Shown: one piece after another, positions 1 through 7,568 of the stretch
Layout of the letters: each line of letters opens with the position of its first letter
Position numbering within the stretch: position 1 is the stretch's first letter
Assembly (NCBI GenBank): GCA_900544445.1
Contig: UQVK01000103.1
Location: 1-13,056, forward strand
Length of the DNA: 13,056 nucleotides
Origin: an uncultured Lachnospiraceae bacterium
GTDB lineage: Bacteria; Bacillota; Clostridia; Lachnospirales; Lachnospiraceae
Direction of reading: 5' to 3'
Made by a program: the position numbers and the translations under genes
The notes under the pieces: model-generated
Seen by the model: only the letters and a program-made list of their open reading frames with translations
Database searches by the model: none
What the model was told of the DNA's origin: nothing

Positions 1-2
1 AC

Positions 3-101
3 GCCCAAAATCTGATGATCTATGTCAATTCAGAAACAATTCTGAAGATTGACCGGCTTTTCTCTCCTTATATAGAGAGAAGTTATCCACAATCGGGATG
101 A
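3..101 (+). CDS. Possible C-terminal end of an unidentified protein (partial)
   Basis: One frame stays open from the left edge to a TGA at 99-101. It reads as 32 residues ending LFSPYIERSYPQSG, with a plausible mix of hydrophobic and charged residues. The stretch is AT-rich compared with the genes further right. No family is recognisable from so short a tail, and an open frame of this length can occur by chance. If real, the gene points toward the - strand T-box at 300-596. That would leave little room for a T-box target gene on the left. Confidence is low. Confidence 0.25.
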   Translation, partial: AQNLMIYVNSETILKIDRLFSPYIERSYPQSG

Positions 102-174
102 TTTACATTTAACAATTACCTAATAGATGAAATGGTAACCTGCAGGATGAGGCGGAGTCAGAGTGGAACGCCAT

Positions 175-201
175 GAAAAAGAATCCCGCTTGCGGGATTC
201 T
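175..201 (-). terminator. Terminator-like hairpin at the distal end of element A
   Basis: On the - strand, AGAATCCCGC and GCGGGATTCT form a 10-bp perfect stem. Five T residues follow (A176-A180 on the + strand, the first of which closes the stem). The stem is GC-rich with a minimal loop, as in intrinsic terminators. It would stop any transcript that passes the T-box terminator at 300-339. Confidence 0.5.
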
Positions 202-306
202 CCGCCTGCGGCGGGTCGCGTAAGCGACATCTTCCATTCCGCCGCAGTGCGATCCACCGGAGGTTTTTATACGATAGGAAATGAAATTTCCTATCGTATA
301 AAAAAA
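175..306 (-). repeat. Structured hairpin repeat, element A
   Basis: This non-coding block holds four nested or successive helices. Stem 1 is a 10-bp hairpin (180-189 with 192-201) next to an A5 tract, so on the - strand it looks like a terminator. Stem 2 pairs 207-214 with 239-246 and encloses stem 3 (215-219 with 224-228, loop GTAA). Last is a perfect 19-bp palindrome (264-282 with 286-304, loop GAA) with core TAGGAAATGAAATTTCCTA. Element B at 2952-3085 has the same order of stems, the same palindrome core and similar linkers (- strand TGGAAGATGT against GGTAGATGT), but different paired sequences. Its right end is the U-tract of the T-box terminator. The - orientation is chosen because stem 1 then ends in a T-run. 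It is probably a dispersed structured element; its function is unknown. Confidence 0.7.
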
Positions 307-339
307 CGCCTCAAACCCTGTTCTTCAGGATTTGAGACG
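300..339 (-). terminator. T-box intrinsic terminator
   Basis: Positions 307-320 pair with 326-339 over 14 bp, two of them G-U in the - strand RNA, closing a 5-nt loop. A run of seven U residues (306-300) follows. The 5' arm lies beside the GTGGTACCGCG motif, as expected for a terminator that competes with the antiterminator. The U-tract doubles as the outer arm of the element A palindrome. Confidence 0.9.
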
Positions 340-596
340 GTAATAAACTTTCGTTATTATCGCGGTACCACTCAAATTGACGTAACGTCCACTCTTGTCA
401 TACTCTGCGTATGCATGCACTATTATGCACGCCGGGCTGATAACGGGTCCGGTTACCCGCCGACGCCTACTTGATTCGGGCCGGCCTCAAAAGTCCATTC
501 GGCAAAAGCTCCTATACCGCATTCCCACCATCCGCGGCTCTCTGAGATATTCACTGATGCTTACTACTCTTTCTCACAGGTTTGGGGTTTTCTGTT
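300..596 (-). promoter_or_regulatory. T-box leader riboswitch, probably tRNA-Trp responsive
   Basis: Read on the - strand, the hallmarks appear in order. They are an AGAGAGCC stem I base near 540, the distal GGTGGGAA segment, a specifier region GAATGGACTTTTGAG at 500-486, the stem III motif AGTAGGCGTCGGCGGG, and the T-box proper GTGGTACCGCG at 371-361. A terminator that competes with the antiterminator follows. The codon between GAA and the conserved A is UGG (497-495), so the sensed tRNA should be tRNA-Trp. Reading GAC instead would give Asp. Such leaders let transcription continue when the cognate tRNA is uncharged, typically ahead of a synthetase, biosynthetic or transporter gene. No such gene starts in the 300 bases downstream, where element A lies. 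Confidence 0.93.
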
Positions 597-602
597 AGCA
601 AT

Positions 603-631
603 AAGATATCGCAAAACGCGCCTTCTGTCAA
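603..631 (-). promoter_or_regulatory. Sigma-A promoter of the T-box leader
   Basis: On the - strand, a perfect -35 TTGACA (631-626) is followed after 17 bp by -10 TATCTT (608-603). Transcription would start near 596, just upstream of T-box stem I, giving a leader of about 290 nt to the terminator. Confidence 0.85.
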
Positions 632-702
632 CCCACTTTTAGGAAAAATTTACGATGCCTATCCCGCAATCCGCTTCTCCCCGCTTCGGAATCCGTCAGA
701 AC

Positions 703-1590
703 TCACAGAGAAATCACCCTTCCCGCCTCTCCCGGAAGGCATTTTTCTCCAAACGTCTCCCGCATCCGCACAATCGCTTCGATTCCGGTACAGTGCAGGG
801 GGATGATCCATCTGAAATCACAGCGGCGCAGTCCTTCCACCGTGGCGGACAGCCGCCTTTCTCCGCAGCCTCTCAGATGCATGCCCGCAAGAAGAAGCCA
901 CAGCCGCTCATGCGGGAACGCTTCCTTCACCCGTTCCAGACAGTTGAGGATTCCCATGTGGGCGCAGCCGGCAAATACGGCAAGCCCTTCCGGCGTGCGG
1001 ATCACCAGAAGCTGTTCGTCCTCCATGTAATCCTGAACAAGGCCGTCCGCCTTCCGCACAAAAAACTGATCCGGCAGGGGCTCTTCAGGCACCACAGCCT
1101 GGATTCCGCCCAGGGTCCAGATATCCGGAAAGATTTCCTCCCTCTCTCCGGTCAGATACAGAAGTCCTCTTTCCTGAAGCAGACTCCGGATATCGCAGCC
1201 ATCATTCTCACAGTCTGCCGTCTCCGGCTTCCCTTCTTCGCAGCCCTTCTTTCTGCGCCAGGGGATTCCGATTTCCCGGTATGTCCCCCGCTCCCTGCTG
1301 CCGGTCAGCTTCTCCTCAAAGGCCCTTTCCCGCACAAAAACAGGCGGGAGCTGTTCTTGCGGAAAGCCCGATAATCCCCCGCTGTGATCGTAATGACCAT
1401 GGCTTAACACGATGCCGTCCAGGCCGCTCAAATCCATCTTCAGCTTCTGCGCATTCTGCAGATATACGCCGCTCTGGCCCGTGTCAAACAGGATCCGCCG
1501 TCCCGCCGCTTCCACCAGAACGGACAGACCGTGCTCCGCCAGAAGTCCTCTCTTATTCACCGTATTTTCCGTCAGAATCACAAGCTTCAT
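703..1590 (-). CDS. MBL-fold metallo-hydrolase (COG1237-like)
   Basis: This predicted 295-residue soluble protein has a metallo-beta-lactamase fold. The metal-binding signature HGHYDH lies at residues 64-69. Later metal-ligand candidates are CAHMG (His about 211), GMH (His about 238) and the C-terminal LHCTG (His about 266). The spacing and the LSHGHYDHSGGL context resemble the COG1237 group, often annotated as dihydropterin-related RFA-phosphate synthase-like, whose true substrates are mostly unknown. The frame is open back to 1692. ATG at 1590 is chosen because GGAGG sits 5 nt upstream, the protein then begins MKLVILTENT as family members do, and the promoter at 1679-1708 would overlap the longer start. 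It is monocistronic, divergent from the AI-2E gene, and ends about 70 bp before the T-box promoter. The specific reaction cannot be named. Confidence 0.88.
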   Translation of the reverse strand: MKLVILTENTVNKRGLLAEHGLSVLVEAAGRRILFDTGQSGVYLQNAQKLKMDLSGLDGIVLSHGHYDHSGGLSGFPQEQLPPVFVRERAFEEKLTGSRERGTYREIGIPWRRKKGCEEGKPETADCENDGCDIRSLLQERGLLYLTGEREEIFPDIWTLGGIQAVVPEEPLPDQFFVRKADGLVQDYMEDEQLLVIRTPEGLAVFAGCAHMGILNCLERVKEAFPHERLWLLLAGMHLRGCGERRLSATVEGLRRCDFRWIIPLHCTGIEAIVRMRETFGEKCLPGEAGRVISL

Positions 1591-1678
1591 CGCTGCCTCC
1601 CCGCCTTCCTTCCCGGCTTTTCCCGGGATTATCTCCGCTATGCCCATACCCGTTTCAGGCTGCAAATCAGATGCTTTT

Positions 1679-1708
1679 ATCATAAGCCGCATGTTTCCGG
1701 ATTGTCAA
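1679..1708 (-). promoter_or_regulatory. Sigma-A promoter of the MBL hydrolase gene
   Basis: On the - strand, TTGACA (1708-1703) and TATGAT (1684-1679) are separated by 18 bp. The predicted start near 1672 leaves a 5' UTR of about 80 nt before the chosen ATG at 1590. Confidence 0.75.
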
Positions 1709-1778
1709 TTATTGTTTACAAAACGTTTGATTTCTGTTTTATTTTTATTAAATTTGCATTAAATATCATATCCCTGTA

Positions 1779-1807
1779 TTGACTGTCCTTCGGAAAACAT
1801 TTACACT
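1779..1807 (+). promoter_or_regulatory. Sigma-A promoter of the AI-2E family gene
   Basis: TTGACT (1779-1784) and TACACT (1802-1807) are 17 bp apart. The predicted transcript would begin near 1814, almost on top of the GGAAGGAGGA tract. The messenger would therefore carry its Shine-Dalgarno sequence at its extreme 5' end, about 40 nt before the only in-frame ATG. Confidence 0.65.
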
Positions 1808-1810
1808 CTT

Positions 1811-1861
1811 GGAAGGAGGATACTGCAGCAACGGCAGTCATTATGCTGCGGTAAACGATTT
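1811..1861 (+). promoter_or_regulatory. Hairpin between a distant Shine-Dalgarno tract and the start codon
   Basis: A strong GGAAGGAGGA lies at 1811-1820, but the ATG is at 1862, some 40 nt on. Between them CTGCAGCA (1823-1830) pairs with TGCTGCGG (1844-1851), including one G-T pair. No ATG, GTG or TTG in frame lies closer to the tract. Folding the hairpin would bring the SD nearer to the start. A three-codon mini-ORF (ATGCTGCGGTAA, 1843-1854) also lies inside. Whether this is regulatory is inference. Confidence 0.4.
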
Positions 1862-2935
1862 ATGAATCTCGAAAAACAGAAAACCTTTCTGATCCGTTTC
1901 GCTTTTTGGGTGATTATCATCGCCATCATTTATATCTGTCTGAAGTATGCGCTTCCTTTTTTTGCTCCTTTTGTATTCGGCTTTGTCATTGCCTTTCTTT
2001 TGAACTGGCCGATCCGGTGGCTGGAAAAAAGGCTGCGCGTTCCGAGAGCGCTTCCGGCCATTCTGCTGACGGCTTTGTTTTTTGTTGCAGCAGGGGCCCT
2101 GATCACTTTTCTGGGCTTCCGCGTTTTCGCCTCGATCAAACAGGGGATTGGAGCGCTGCCCTCCTTCTACGGCACTACGCTGCTTCCAATGCTTGAGGAT
2201 CTGTTTTCTCAGCTTGAAGTAACTCTGTCCGCGCTGGATCCTTCGGCGGTCGCCGTTATTGAAGATATTTCACAGGATGTAATCGGCTCGCTTGGAAGCT
2301 TCGTATCCAGCGCTTCCGTCCGCGCCATCAGCGCCATTTCCTCACTGGCAACCTCCGTTCCCGGCACGTTTCTGAATCTGGTCATTACCATCATTGTGAC
2401 CTTTTTCATGACCATCGACTATCCGAAGATTACGGAGTTCATCTTGCGGCAGTTTCCGGAGGGCGGCCGCAGAGTTGTGTTTGAAATCCGGGAATATGTC
2501 TGCGGAACGCTGATCAAATGCATCCTTTCCTATGCGTTGATCCTGTTCATCACCTTCACCGAGATTTCCATCGGCCTGACGATTCTCAAGGTTCCCAACG
2601 CCCTCCTGATCGCGGGATGTATCGCCATTTTTGATATCCTGCCCGTGCTCGGCACCGGAGGCATCATGATTCCCTGGGCGATCCTGTCCCTGATCACGGG
2701 TGATTTTTTCCGGGGCTTCGGTCTGCTGATCCTGTATCTGGTCATCACTGTAATCCGCAACATCATCGAGCCCAAAATCGTGGGGCATCAGGTGGGCCTG
2801 CATCCGGTGGTGACGCTGGCCAGCATGCTGGCGGGCCTGAACCTGTTCGGCATCATCGGGCTGTTCGGTTTCCCGATTACGCTGTCGCTTCTGAAGAATC
2901 TGAACGACAGAGGGGTGATTCATATTTTCAAATGA
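1862..2935 (+). CDS. AI-2E family transporter / YtvI-like membrane protein
   Basis: This 357-residue integral membrane protein belongs to the AI-2E (formerly UPF0118) permease family. Hydrophobic segments lie roughly at 13-30, 33-49, 65-88, 168-186, 218-240, 247-275, 284-300 and 318-342. The poorly hydrophobic stretch 100-165 matches the family's variable extracytoplasmic region. The family signature is present as IEPKIVGHQVGLHP (302-315), and the segment ending FLLNWPIRWLEKRLRVPRAL after TM2 resembles sporulation protein YtvI. Members export small molecules or ions. A sporulation role is known only for YtvI itself in Bacillus. The gene stands alone, divergent from the MBL hydrolase, and its mRNA runs into element B. 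The start is ATG 1862, with no alternative in frame. Family assignment is secure; substrate is unknown. Confidence 0.92.
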   Translation: MNLEKQKTFLIRFAFWVIIIAIIYICLKYALPFFAPFVFGFVIAFLLNWPIRWLEKRLRVPRALPAILLTALFFVAAGALITFLGFRVFASIKQGIGALPSFYGTTLLPMLEDLFSQLEVTLSALDPSAVAVIEDISQDVIGSLGSFVSSASVRAISAISSLATSVPGTFLNLVITIIVTFFMTIDYPKITEFILRQFPEGGRRVVFEIREYVCGTLIKCILSYALILFITFTEISIGLTILKVPNALLIAGCIAIFDILPVLGTGGIMIPWAILSLITGDFFRGFGLLILYLVITVIRNIIEPKIVGHQVGLHPVVTLASMLAGLNLFGIIGLFGFPITLSLLKNLNDRGVIHIFK

Positions 2936-2951
2936 CGTGCACCTTCCAGAT

Positions 2952-2978
2952 AAAAAAGTGTGCGCCAAGGCGCACACT
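2952..2978 (-). terminator. Terminator-like hairpin at the distal end of element B
   Basis: On the - strand, AGTGTGCGCC and GGCGCACACT form a 10-bp stem followed by six T residues (2957-2952, the first of which closes the stem). It would be a second terminator behind the one at 3085-3131. Transcripts from the AI-2E gene on the + strand meet the same hairpin without a U-tract. Confidence 0.5.
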
Positions 2979-3085
2979 CGCGCCGAGCGCGGTTGCCTTC
3001 AGGCAACATCTACCTTGCGCGCGAGTGCGCATCAACGTCGTTTTTTATTCAATAGGAAATGAAATTTCCTATTGAATAAAAAACG
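2952..3085 (-). repeat. Structured hairpin repeat, element B
   Basis: This is a second copy of the element A architecture. Stem 1 pairs 2957-2966 with 2969-2978 over 10 bp, next to an A6 tract. Stem 2 pairs 2976-2983 with 3019-3026 and encloses stem 3 (2992-2997 with 3002-3007, loop TTCA). The palindrome (3039-3060 with 3064-3085) has a perfect 22-bp stem and a GAA loop, with the same core TAGGAAATGAAATTTCCTA as element A. Linkers resemble A (ACATCTACC against ACATCTTCC, and GAGTGCGCATC against CAGTGCGATC). Stem sequences differ but pairing is preserved, so selection on structure is likely. It fills most of the gap between the AI-2E gene and the - strand terminator at 3085-3131. Confidence 0.72.
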
Positions 3086-3131
3086 TCCCGCAGCGCTTTG
3101 TTGGCGAATAACCAGCAGCGCGCTGCAGGAC
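3078..3131 (-). terminator. Intrinsic terminator of the MFS-fucosidase-hypothetical unit
   Basis: On the - strand, 3131-3120 pairs with 3096-3085 over 12 bp, one of them G-U in RNA. A loop of about 23 nt separates the arms, and after one C the run TTTTTT follows (3083-3078). It lies about 45 bp past the stop codon of the 178-residue gene. Its U-tract is shared with the palindrome of element B. Confidence 0.7.
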
Positions 3132-3177
3132 AATCCTTTGGAAGGATAGGAGAAATCCGATAGCATCAGAAAACGTA

Positions 3178-3714
3178 TCAGGATTTTCTTTTTTTGATTC
3201 CGTCTACAATTTCCATAAAATCCTCGTAAAAACACTTTTCCTGATTCGCTTTATTCCATTCTGAGCGAAGCAAATTCATAATATATCTAAGGAAAATGGA
3301 AAGAAGAAAAATAAAGAGAAGAATTCCACAAATATTTCCTATCACATCTGCGATTCCATTCAACTCGCTCCATTTTCCTGCCTTTACCACAAATTCAAGC
3401 AGATAGGCGCTTAAAAATCCAACAACAACCGGATATAAGAAATTATCAATTATAGCATGGTTTGATGCCATTACCCTTTTCCTGTAGTTCAGATAACGCC
3501 AAAATTCCTCCAGCTCGTCTAACGGTACTTTTTCCAGAATATTTATAATATGCTCTTTCCAGTTTTTATATGTTTGAAACTGCTTTTCCATGGGAAGCAT
3601 CTTCTTTTTTACTGTTACCCCTTCACATAAATACAGATAAATGTAAAATTCCTCTCTGATATTAATGTTTAACCGTTCTTCCCAATATTTTTCTTTTTCC
3701 TGTACACGCTTCAT
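3178..3714 (-). CDS. AT-rich two-TM protein of unknown function
   Basis: No family is recognised. The 178-residue product has a charged, probably helical cytoplasmic N-terminal part (about 1-85, with EKEKYWEERLN and LDELEEFWRYL segments). Two hydrophobic segments follow (about 92-110 and 121-147), then a short charged tail ending KKRKS. ATG at 3714 is preferred because GGAG lies 6 nt upstream. The first in-frame ATG, at 3726, adds four residues and has no SD. It starts about 54 bp after the fucosidase stop with no terminator between them, so it is probably co-transcribed. Base composition is odd: two sampled 60-base lines inside it contain only 20 and 18 G/C, while the neighbouring genes are well above half. 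This suggests recent acquisition. A membrane-anchored accessory role would be guesswork. Confidence 0.7.
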   Translation of the reverse strand: MKRVQEKEKYWEERLNINIREEFYIYLYLCEGVTVKKKMLPMEKQFQTYKNWKEHIINILEKVPLDELEEFWRYLNYRKRVMASNHAIIDNFLYPVVVGFLSAYLLEFVVKAGKWSELNGIADVIGNICGILLFIFLLSIFLRYIMNLLRSEWNKANQEKCFYEDFMEIVDGIKKRKS

Positions 3715-3768
3715 GTTTTTCTCCATTTGCTACTGTATTTTTCGGCAGCCTCATTTCATCACACATTC

Positions 3769-6261
3769 TTATTTCTGCTGATCATATACGAACGGCTTCC
3801 CGGCCTCCAGTCTCACCCGCTCCCTTTGTCCCTGGCAGATAATGGTTCTCTCCTGGGTACGGTCGGTGGAAAGCACTGCCGTCTTCAGCCTGCCGTCTTC
3901 CCATTCCAGACTGACCGTAACGCGCCCCTTCGCGCGAAGGCCCCGGACAGTTCCGTCCGCAAACAGGGAAGGCAGAGCGGGCAGGAGCCGGATTTCCTCC
4001 GGCGTGCTCTGCAGGAGCATTTCCGCGATTCCGGCTGTGGTACCGAAATTTCCGTCGATCTGGAAGGGCGGATGAGCATCGAACAGGTTTGGATAGGTGC
4101 CACCGCCATTGCGGTAATTGAAGTTATCGCTGTTTTCCGTTTCTGCAGACTGTTCTCCCGCAGGAACGGTGGAAGCGGGAACGAAGCGGAGCTGTTGTGC
4201 CAGCACCCGGAAGGCATGATCCCCGTCCTGAAGTCTGGCCCAGACGTTTACCTTCCATCCAAGGCTCCATCCGGTACCTTCGTCTCCCCTCTTTTCCATC
4301 GTCTTTCGAAACGCTTCCGCAAGCTGCGGCGTACGGTCACAGTCTGCCATATTTCCCGGATACAGGGCATAAACATGGGAAATGTGGCGGTGTCCCGGTT
4401 CCGCCTCCGCAAGTTCCTCATTCCATTCCAGCACCCTTCCGTCGGCGCCGATCTGCAGGGGCTTTAAGCGGGGAAGCTTTTCTTCCAGCTCCTTTGTGAA
4501 TGCGTCCTCTTCTCCCAGAATCCGGGCGCTTTTGATGCATTCCTCAAATACCTCGCGGATGATGGACATGGTCATCGCCGTGGACTCCGCGATCACCCCG
4601 CGCGCTCCGTCTTTGATATAAGTATTTTCCGGAGAGGTGGAAGGAGCGAAAACCAGCCAGCCTTCCCGGTTTTCCGTGAGCACATCGTTATAGAACTCCG
4701 CCGCCTTCCGGATGAGAGGCCATGCGGTGTTTTTCAGGAATGTCTCGTCCAGCCCGTACTCGTAATGCTCAAACAGATGTCTGCACAGCCAGCCCGAGGA
4801 CATGGGCCAGAAGGCGTATCCGGCCGTCCCCTTCCCCTTTCGTCCCACAGGGGTGGAAAGCCGCCAGAGGTCCACGTTGTGGTGGGAAACGAAGCCTTTC
4901 GCTCCGTAAATCTCCTCCGCCGTTTTCTCTCCTGTCACGGAAACCTCCCGGATCATGTCAAACAACGGCTCATGAAGCTCCGGCAGGCCGCAGTTTTCCG
5001 CAGGCCAGTAGTTCATTTCGGTATTGATATTTACGGTAAAATTCGAACTCCAGGGCGCGCGCAGCTGCGCGTTCCAGATGCCCTGCAGGTTGGCCGGCTG
5101 GGTCCCGGGCCTGGAACCGGAGATCAGCAGATATCTTCCATAATGAAAGAGCAGTTCGCACAGCCCAATATCCTTCTGTCCCCCCGGAGAAAAACGGCGC
5201 AGGCGCTCATCGGTGGGAAGTTCCTCCCGGCACTGCTCCCCGCCGTCTTCTGCCTCTTCTCCTTTTGTTCCCAGCGTCAGGTCTACCCGGTCAAACAGGG
5301 CCCCATAATCCTCCCGGTGTCTGCGTTCTGCTTCCACAAAGGAAACCGCTTCTGCCTGTTTCAGATCCTTCCGGCAGTCCGCTGTTTCATCCTTTCCATC
5401 CATAAAGGGCTGTCTGTCAAAGCCGTTAAAGCTGGTCCGGATGCAGAGCCGGATCACCGCTTCTTCTGCGCGGTCCACAACCAGAGCCTCTCCGTCCGCC
5501 CGGACGCTTCCCCCCTTTGTTTCCACGGACAGCATGATGCAGAAGCGCATCCCTTTTCTGGCAGGGTCTTCCTCATAGATCACCGGATTTTCCTCTTCCA
5601 GATAGCTCGGCGCATCATAGGAAGGCGCAATACCGGATAAAATGAGCCGGCTGCCCTCTGCGCTGCAGACGGACTTCAACTGGCTGTCCAGCAGGATACG
5701 GAAGGAAATGCCTGTCCCGGCATTCCGGACCTCCGCATCTCCTCGTGCCGCCCCGTCCGCATTCTCCGTGCTGATTTTCAGGAAAAGAGCCTGCTCCGGC
5801 GCAGAAAGAAAGGCTTCCTTTTTCACCCGCATGCCGCAGTCCGACGCCGTAAAGGAGGAGGCCAGTTCCGCCGTTTTCAGATTCAGACTTCTCACATAAT
5901 CCACCGGTTTTTCCCGGAAATCCGAAAACAGAAGCCGAAGACGGCCGGCCGGAAGATAGGCATCCGTAAATTCTCCCAGCAGGTGGCTTTCAATCTCTTC
6001 CTGTGATTCCTGATATTTTCCCGCAAGCGCCAGGTCTCTGGCCCTGTGATAGTGGGAAACCACCCCGCCGATTCCCGCATCCTTCGGATAACCGGACCAG
6101 AGCGTGTCCTCATTCAGAAGGATCGTATCCTCTGCAACGCCGGAATACAGCATTGCCCCCAGCCTTCCGTTTCCCAGCGGCAGGGCCTCCTCCCAGTAAA
6201 CCGCCGGTCTGTCATACCACAGCTGCTGGCGCGTCTGCAGTTCGCTGTTTGTGTGTGTCAT
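3769..6261 (-). CDS. GH95-family alpha-L-fucosidase, cytoplasmic
   Basis: The product has 830 residues and the organisation of glycoside hydrolase family 95, whose inverting enzymes remove alpha-1,2-linked L-fucose (some members act on L-galactose). The N-terminal beta-sandwich begins [24 protein letters not shown]. The (alpha/alpha)6 catalytic part contains NINTEMNYW (Asn 411 and 413), SPENTY (Glu 545) and QIDGNFG (Asp 736). These match the catalytic asparagine pair, general acid and partner Asp known in the bifidobacterial AfcA enzyme. No signal peptide is visible, so it should act inside the cell on imported oligosaccharides. ATG at 6261 is chosen because GGAGGG lies 7 nt upstream; the ATG at 6276 lacks an SD. 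The MFS gene stops 36 bp upstream on the same strand, consistent with an operon. Confidence 0.93.
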   Translation of the reverse strand: MTHTNSELQTRQQLWYDRPAVYWEEALPLGNGRLGAMLYSGVAEDTILLNEDTLWSGYPKDAGIGGVVSHYHRARDLALAGKYQESQEEIESHLLGEFTDAYLPAGRLRLLFSDFREKPVDYVRSLNLKTAELASSFTASDCGMRVKKEAFLSAPEQALFLKISTENADGAARGDAEVRNAGTGISFRILLDSQLKSVCSAEGSRLILSGIAPSYDAPSYLEEENPVIYEEDPARKGMRFCIMLSVETKGGSVRADGEALVVDRAEEAVIRLCIRTSFNGFDRQPFMDGKDETADCRKDLKQAEAVSFVEAERRHREDYGALFDRVDLTLGTKGEEAEDGGEQCREELPTDERLRRFSPGGQKDIGLCELLFHYGRYLLISGSRPGTQPANLQGIWNAQLRAPWSSNFTVNINTEMNYWPAENCGLPELHEPLFDMIREVSVTGEKTAEEIYGAKGFVSHHNVDLWRLSTPVGRKGKGTAGYAFWPMSSGWLCRHLFEHYEYGLDETFLKNTAWPLIRKAAEFYNDVLTENREGWLVFAPSTSPENTYIKDGARGVIAESTAMTMSIIREVFEECIKSARILGEEDAFTKELEEKLPRLKPLQIGADGRVLEWNEELAEAEPGHRHISHVYALYPGNMADCDRTPQLAEAFRKTMEKRGDEGTGWSLGWKVNVWARLQDGDHAFRVLAQQLRFVPASTVPAGEQSAETENSDNFNYRNGGGTYPNLFDAHPPFQIDGNFGTTAGIAEMLLQSTPEEIRLLPALPSLFADGTVRGLRAKGRVTVSLEWEDGRLKTAVLSTDRTQERTIICQGQRERVRLEAGKPFVYDQQK

Positions 6262-6297
6262 CTCTTTTCCCTCCATGCCGAAATGTTTTACACTGAT

Positions 6298-7488
6298 TTA
6301 TTTACTTTTGCCGGTTTTTCCGGCGATTGCAAGGCCGATGAGAAGAAGGACCGGGAAGACGACTGCCGTAAAGATGCCTGCCTGCAGGTTGTCTCCCGCA
6401 CGTCCAGCCGCCCAGCCCACCAGTCCGGGCCCGCTCATGCAGCCCAGATCGCCGGCAAGCGCGAACCAGGCAAACATGGTCGTACCGCCCCTGATCCGTT
6501 TGGCGGCCAGACTGAAGGTCCCCGGCCAGAGCACACCCACGGAGAAACCGCACAGACCGCAGCCGATCAGCCCCAGCGCCGGAACGGGCGCAAAAGCGAT
6601 CAGCAGGTAAGAAAACAGGCAGAGAATGCCGCTGGCCGTCATATACTTCGTGATCTCCACCCGGTCGCTGCATTTTGCGTAAAGCACTCTGGCCGCTCCC
6701 ATCAGGATCGCGAAGGTGAGCGGGCCTGCCAGATCGCCCACGGTTTTTGTCACGCCCAGTCCCTTTTCCGCAAAGGTAGATGCCCACTGGCTCACCGCCT
6801 GCTCACAGGCGCCCGCGCAGAGCATCAGAAGGACCATCAGCCAGAACAGGCCGTTGCGGAGCAGTCCGGTTCCCCTGCTCTCCTCGCCGGAGGCTTCCAG
6901 AAAGGGTACCGGCACCAGGCAGAAGTAAATCAGGTTCAGCACCGGAATCACCGTCCACAGGCAGGCCATCACTCTCCAGTTAGATACTCCCGCCAGAGCA
7001 AAAAACAGAGTGGAAACTGCCACCACGCCCGCATGTCCCCAGCAGTAAAAGGAATGCAGCAGGCTCATGGCCGCTTCCTTGCGCTCCGTGGGACAGGCCT
7101 CCACGATGGGGCTGATAAGCACCTCCAGAAGGCCCCCTCCCACCGCATAGACCATGACTGAGATCAGAAGCCCTGCGAAGGGATTTCCCAGCCATTCGGG
7201 CAGGGACGAAAACAACAGAAGGCCCGCGGCGGAAAATAGATGCGCCAGAATGGCACTCGCCTTATATCCGATCCGGTCGATGAACAGAGGCGATAAAAGA
7301 TCCACCGCAAGCTGCACGCCGAAATTGACGGAAATGATCACGGAAATCTGATTCATGCTGATCCCGTACTGTCCTCCCAGCGTCACAAACAGCAGGGGCG
7401 CGAAATTGTTGACGATAGCCTGTACCACGTATCCGATGAAACAGGCGTAAACGGTATGTTGGTAGTTGTTTCTGATTGTTTTCAGCAT
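6298..7488 (-). CDS. MFS transporter, likely sugar or glycoside permease
   Basis: This is a 396-residue major facilitator superfamily protein with about 12 hydrophobic segments. Motif A between TM2 and TM3 reads DRIGYK (71-76), preceded by a typical TM2 (VNFGVQLAVDLLSPLF). The halves are joined by a short polar loop near 198-210 (EASGEESRGTG). The ATG at 7488 is supported by GGAGAGG about 7 nt upstream. It is the first gene of the - strand unit that continues 36 bp later with the GH95 fucosidase, and it is divergent from the AraC regulator. This context suggests uptake of a fucosylated glycoside or a released sugar, but the MFS sequence alone does not give the substrate. A FucP-like role is possible but not shown. 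Confidence 0.88.
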   Translation of the reverse strand: MLKTIRNNYQHTVYACFIGYVVQAIVNNFAPLLFVTLGGQYGISMNQISVIISVNFGVQLAVDLLSPLFIDRIGYKASAILAHLFSAAGLLLFSSLPEWLGNPFAGLLISVMVYAVGGGLLEVLISPIVEACPTERKEAAMSLLHSFYCWGHAGVVAVSTLFFALAGVSNWRVMACLWTVIPVLNLIYFCLVPVPFLEASGEESRGTGLLRNGLFWLMVLLMLCAGACEQAVSQWASTFAEKGLGVTKTVGDLAGPLTFAILMGAARVLYAKCSDRVEITKYMTASGILCLFSYLLIAFAPVPALGLIGCGLCGFSVGVLWPGTFSLAAKRIRGGTTMFAWFALAGDLGCMSGPGLVGWAAGRAGDNLQAGIFTAVVFPVLLLIGLAIAGKTGKSK

Positions 7489-7568
7489 GGCTGCCTCTCC
7501 TTATGTCTGATTCAACTTCATCTTTCCGTATGCACATCCGCTCCGGACCGTCCGAGCCGATACGCAGG

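Noticed and set aside
83..91. Perfect DnaA box TTATCCACA
   Set aside because: It is a single copy with no cluster of boxes, no dnaA/dnaN and no AT-rich unwinding region. A lone 9-mer match is likely chance, so no origin is claimed.
493..497. Reading the T-box specifier as GAC (Asp)
   Set aside because: T-box specifiers are normally followed by a conserved purine. GAA-UGG-A fits this pattern, while GAC would be followed by U.
655..1374. 239-codon + strand frame over the MBL hydrolase
   Set aside because: It is antisense to a gene with clear metal-binding motifs and has no domain or SD.
6046..7161. 371-codon + strand frame across the fucosidase/MFS genes
   Set aside because: It is antisense to two clearly recognisable genes, rich in Gln, His and Arg, and typical of a shadow frame in GC-rich coding DNA.
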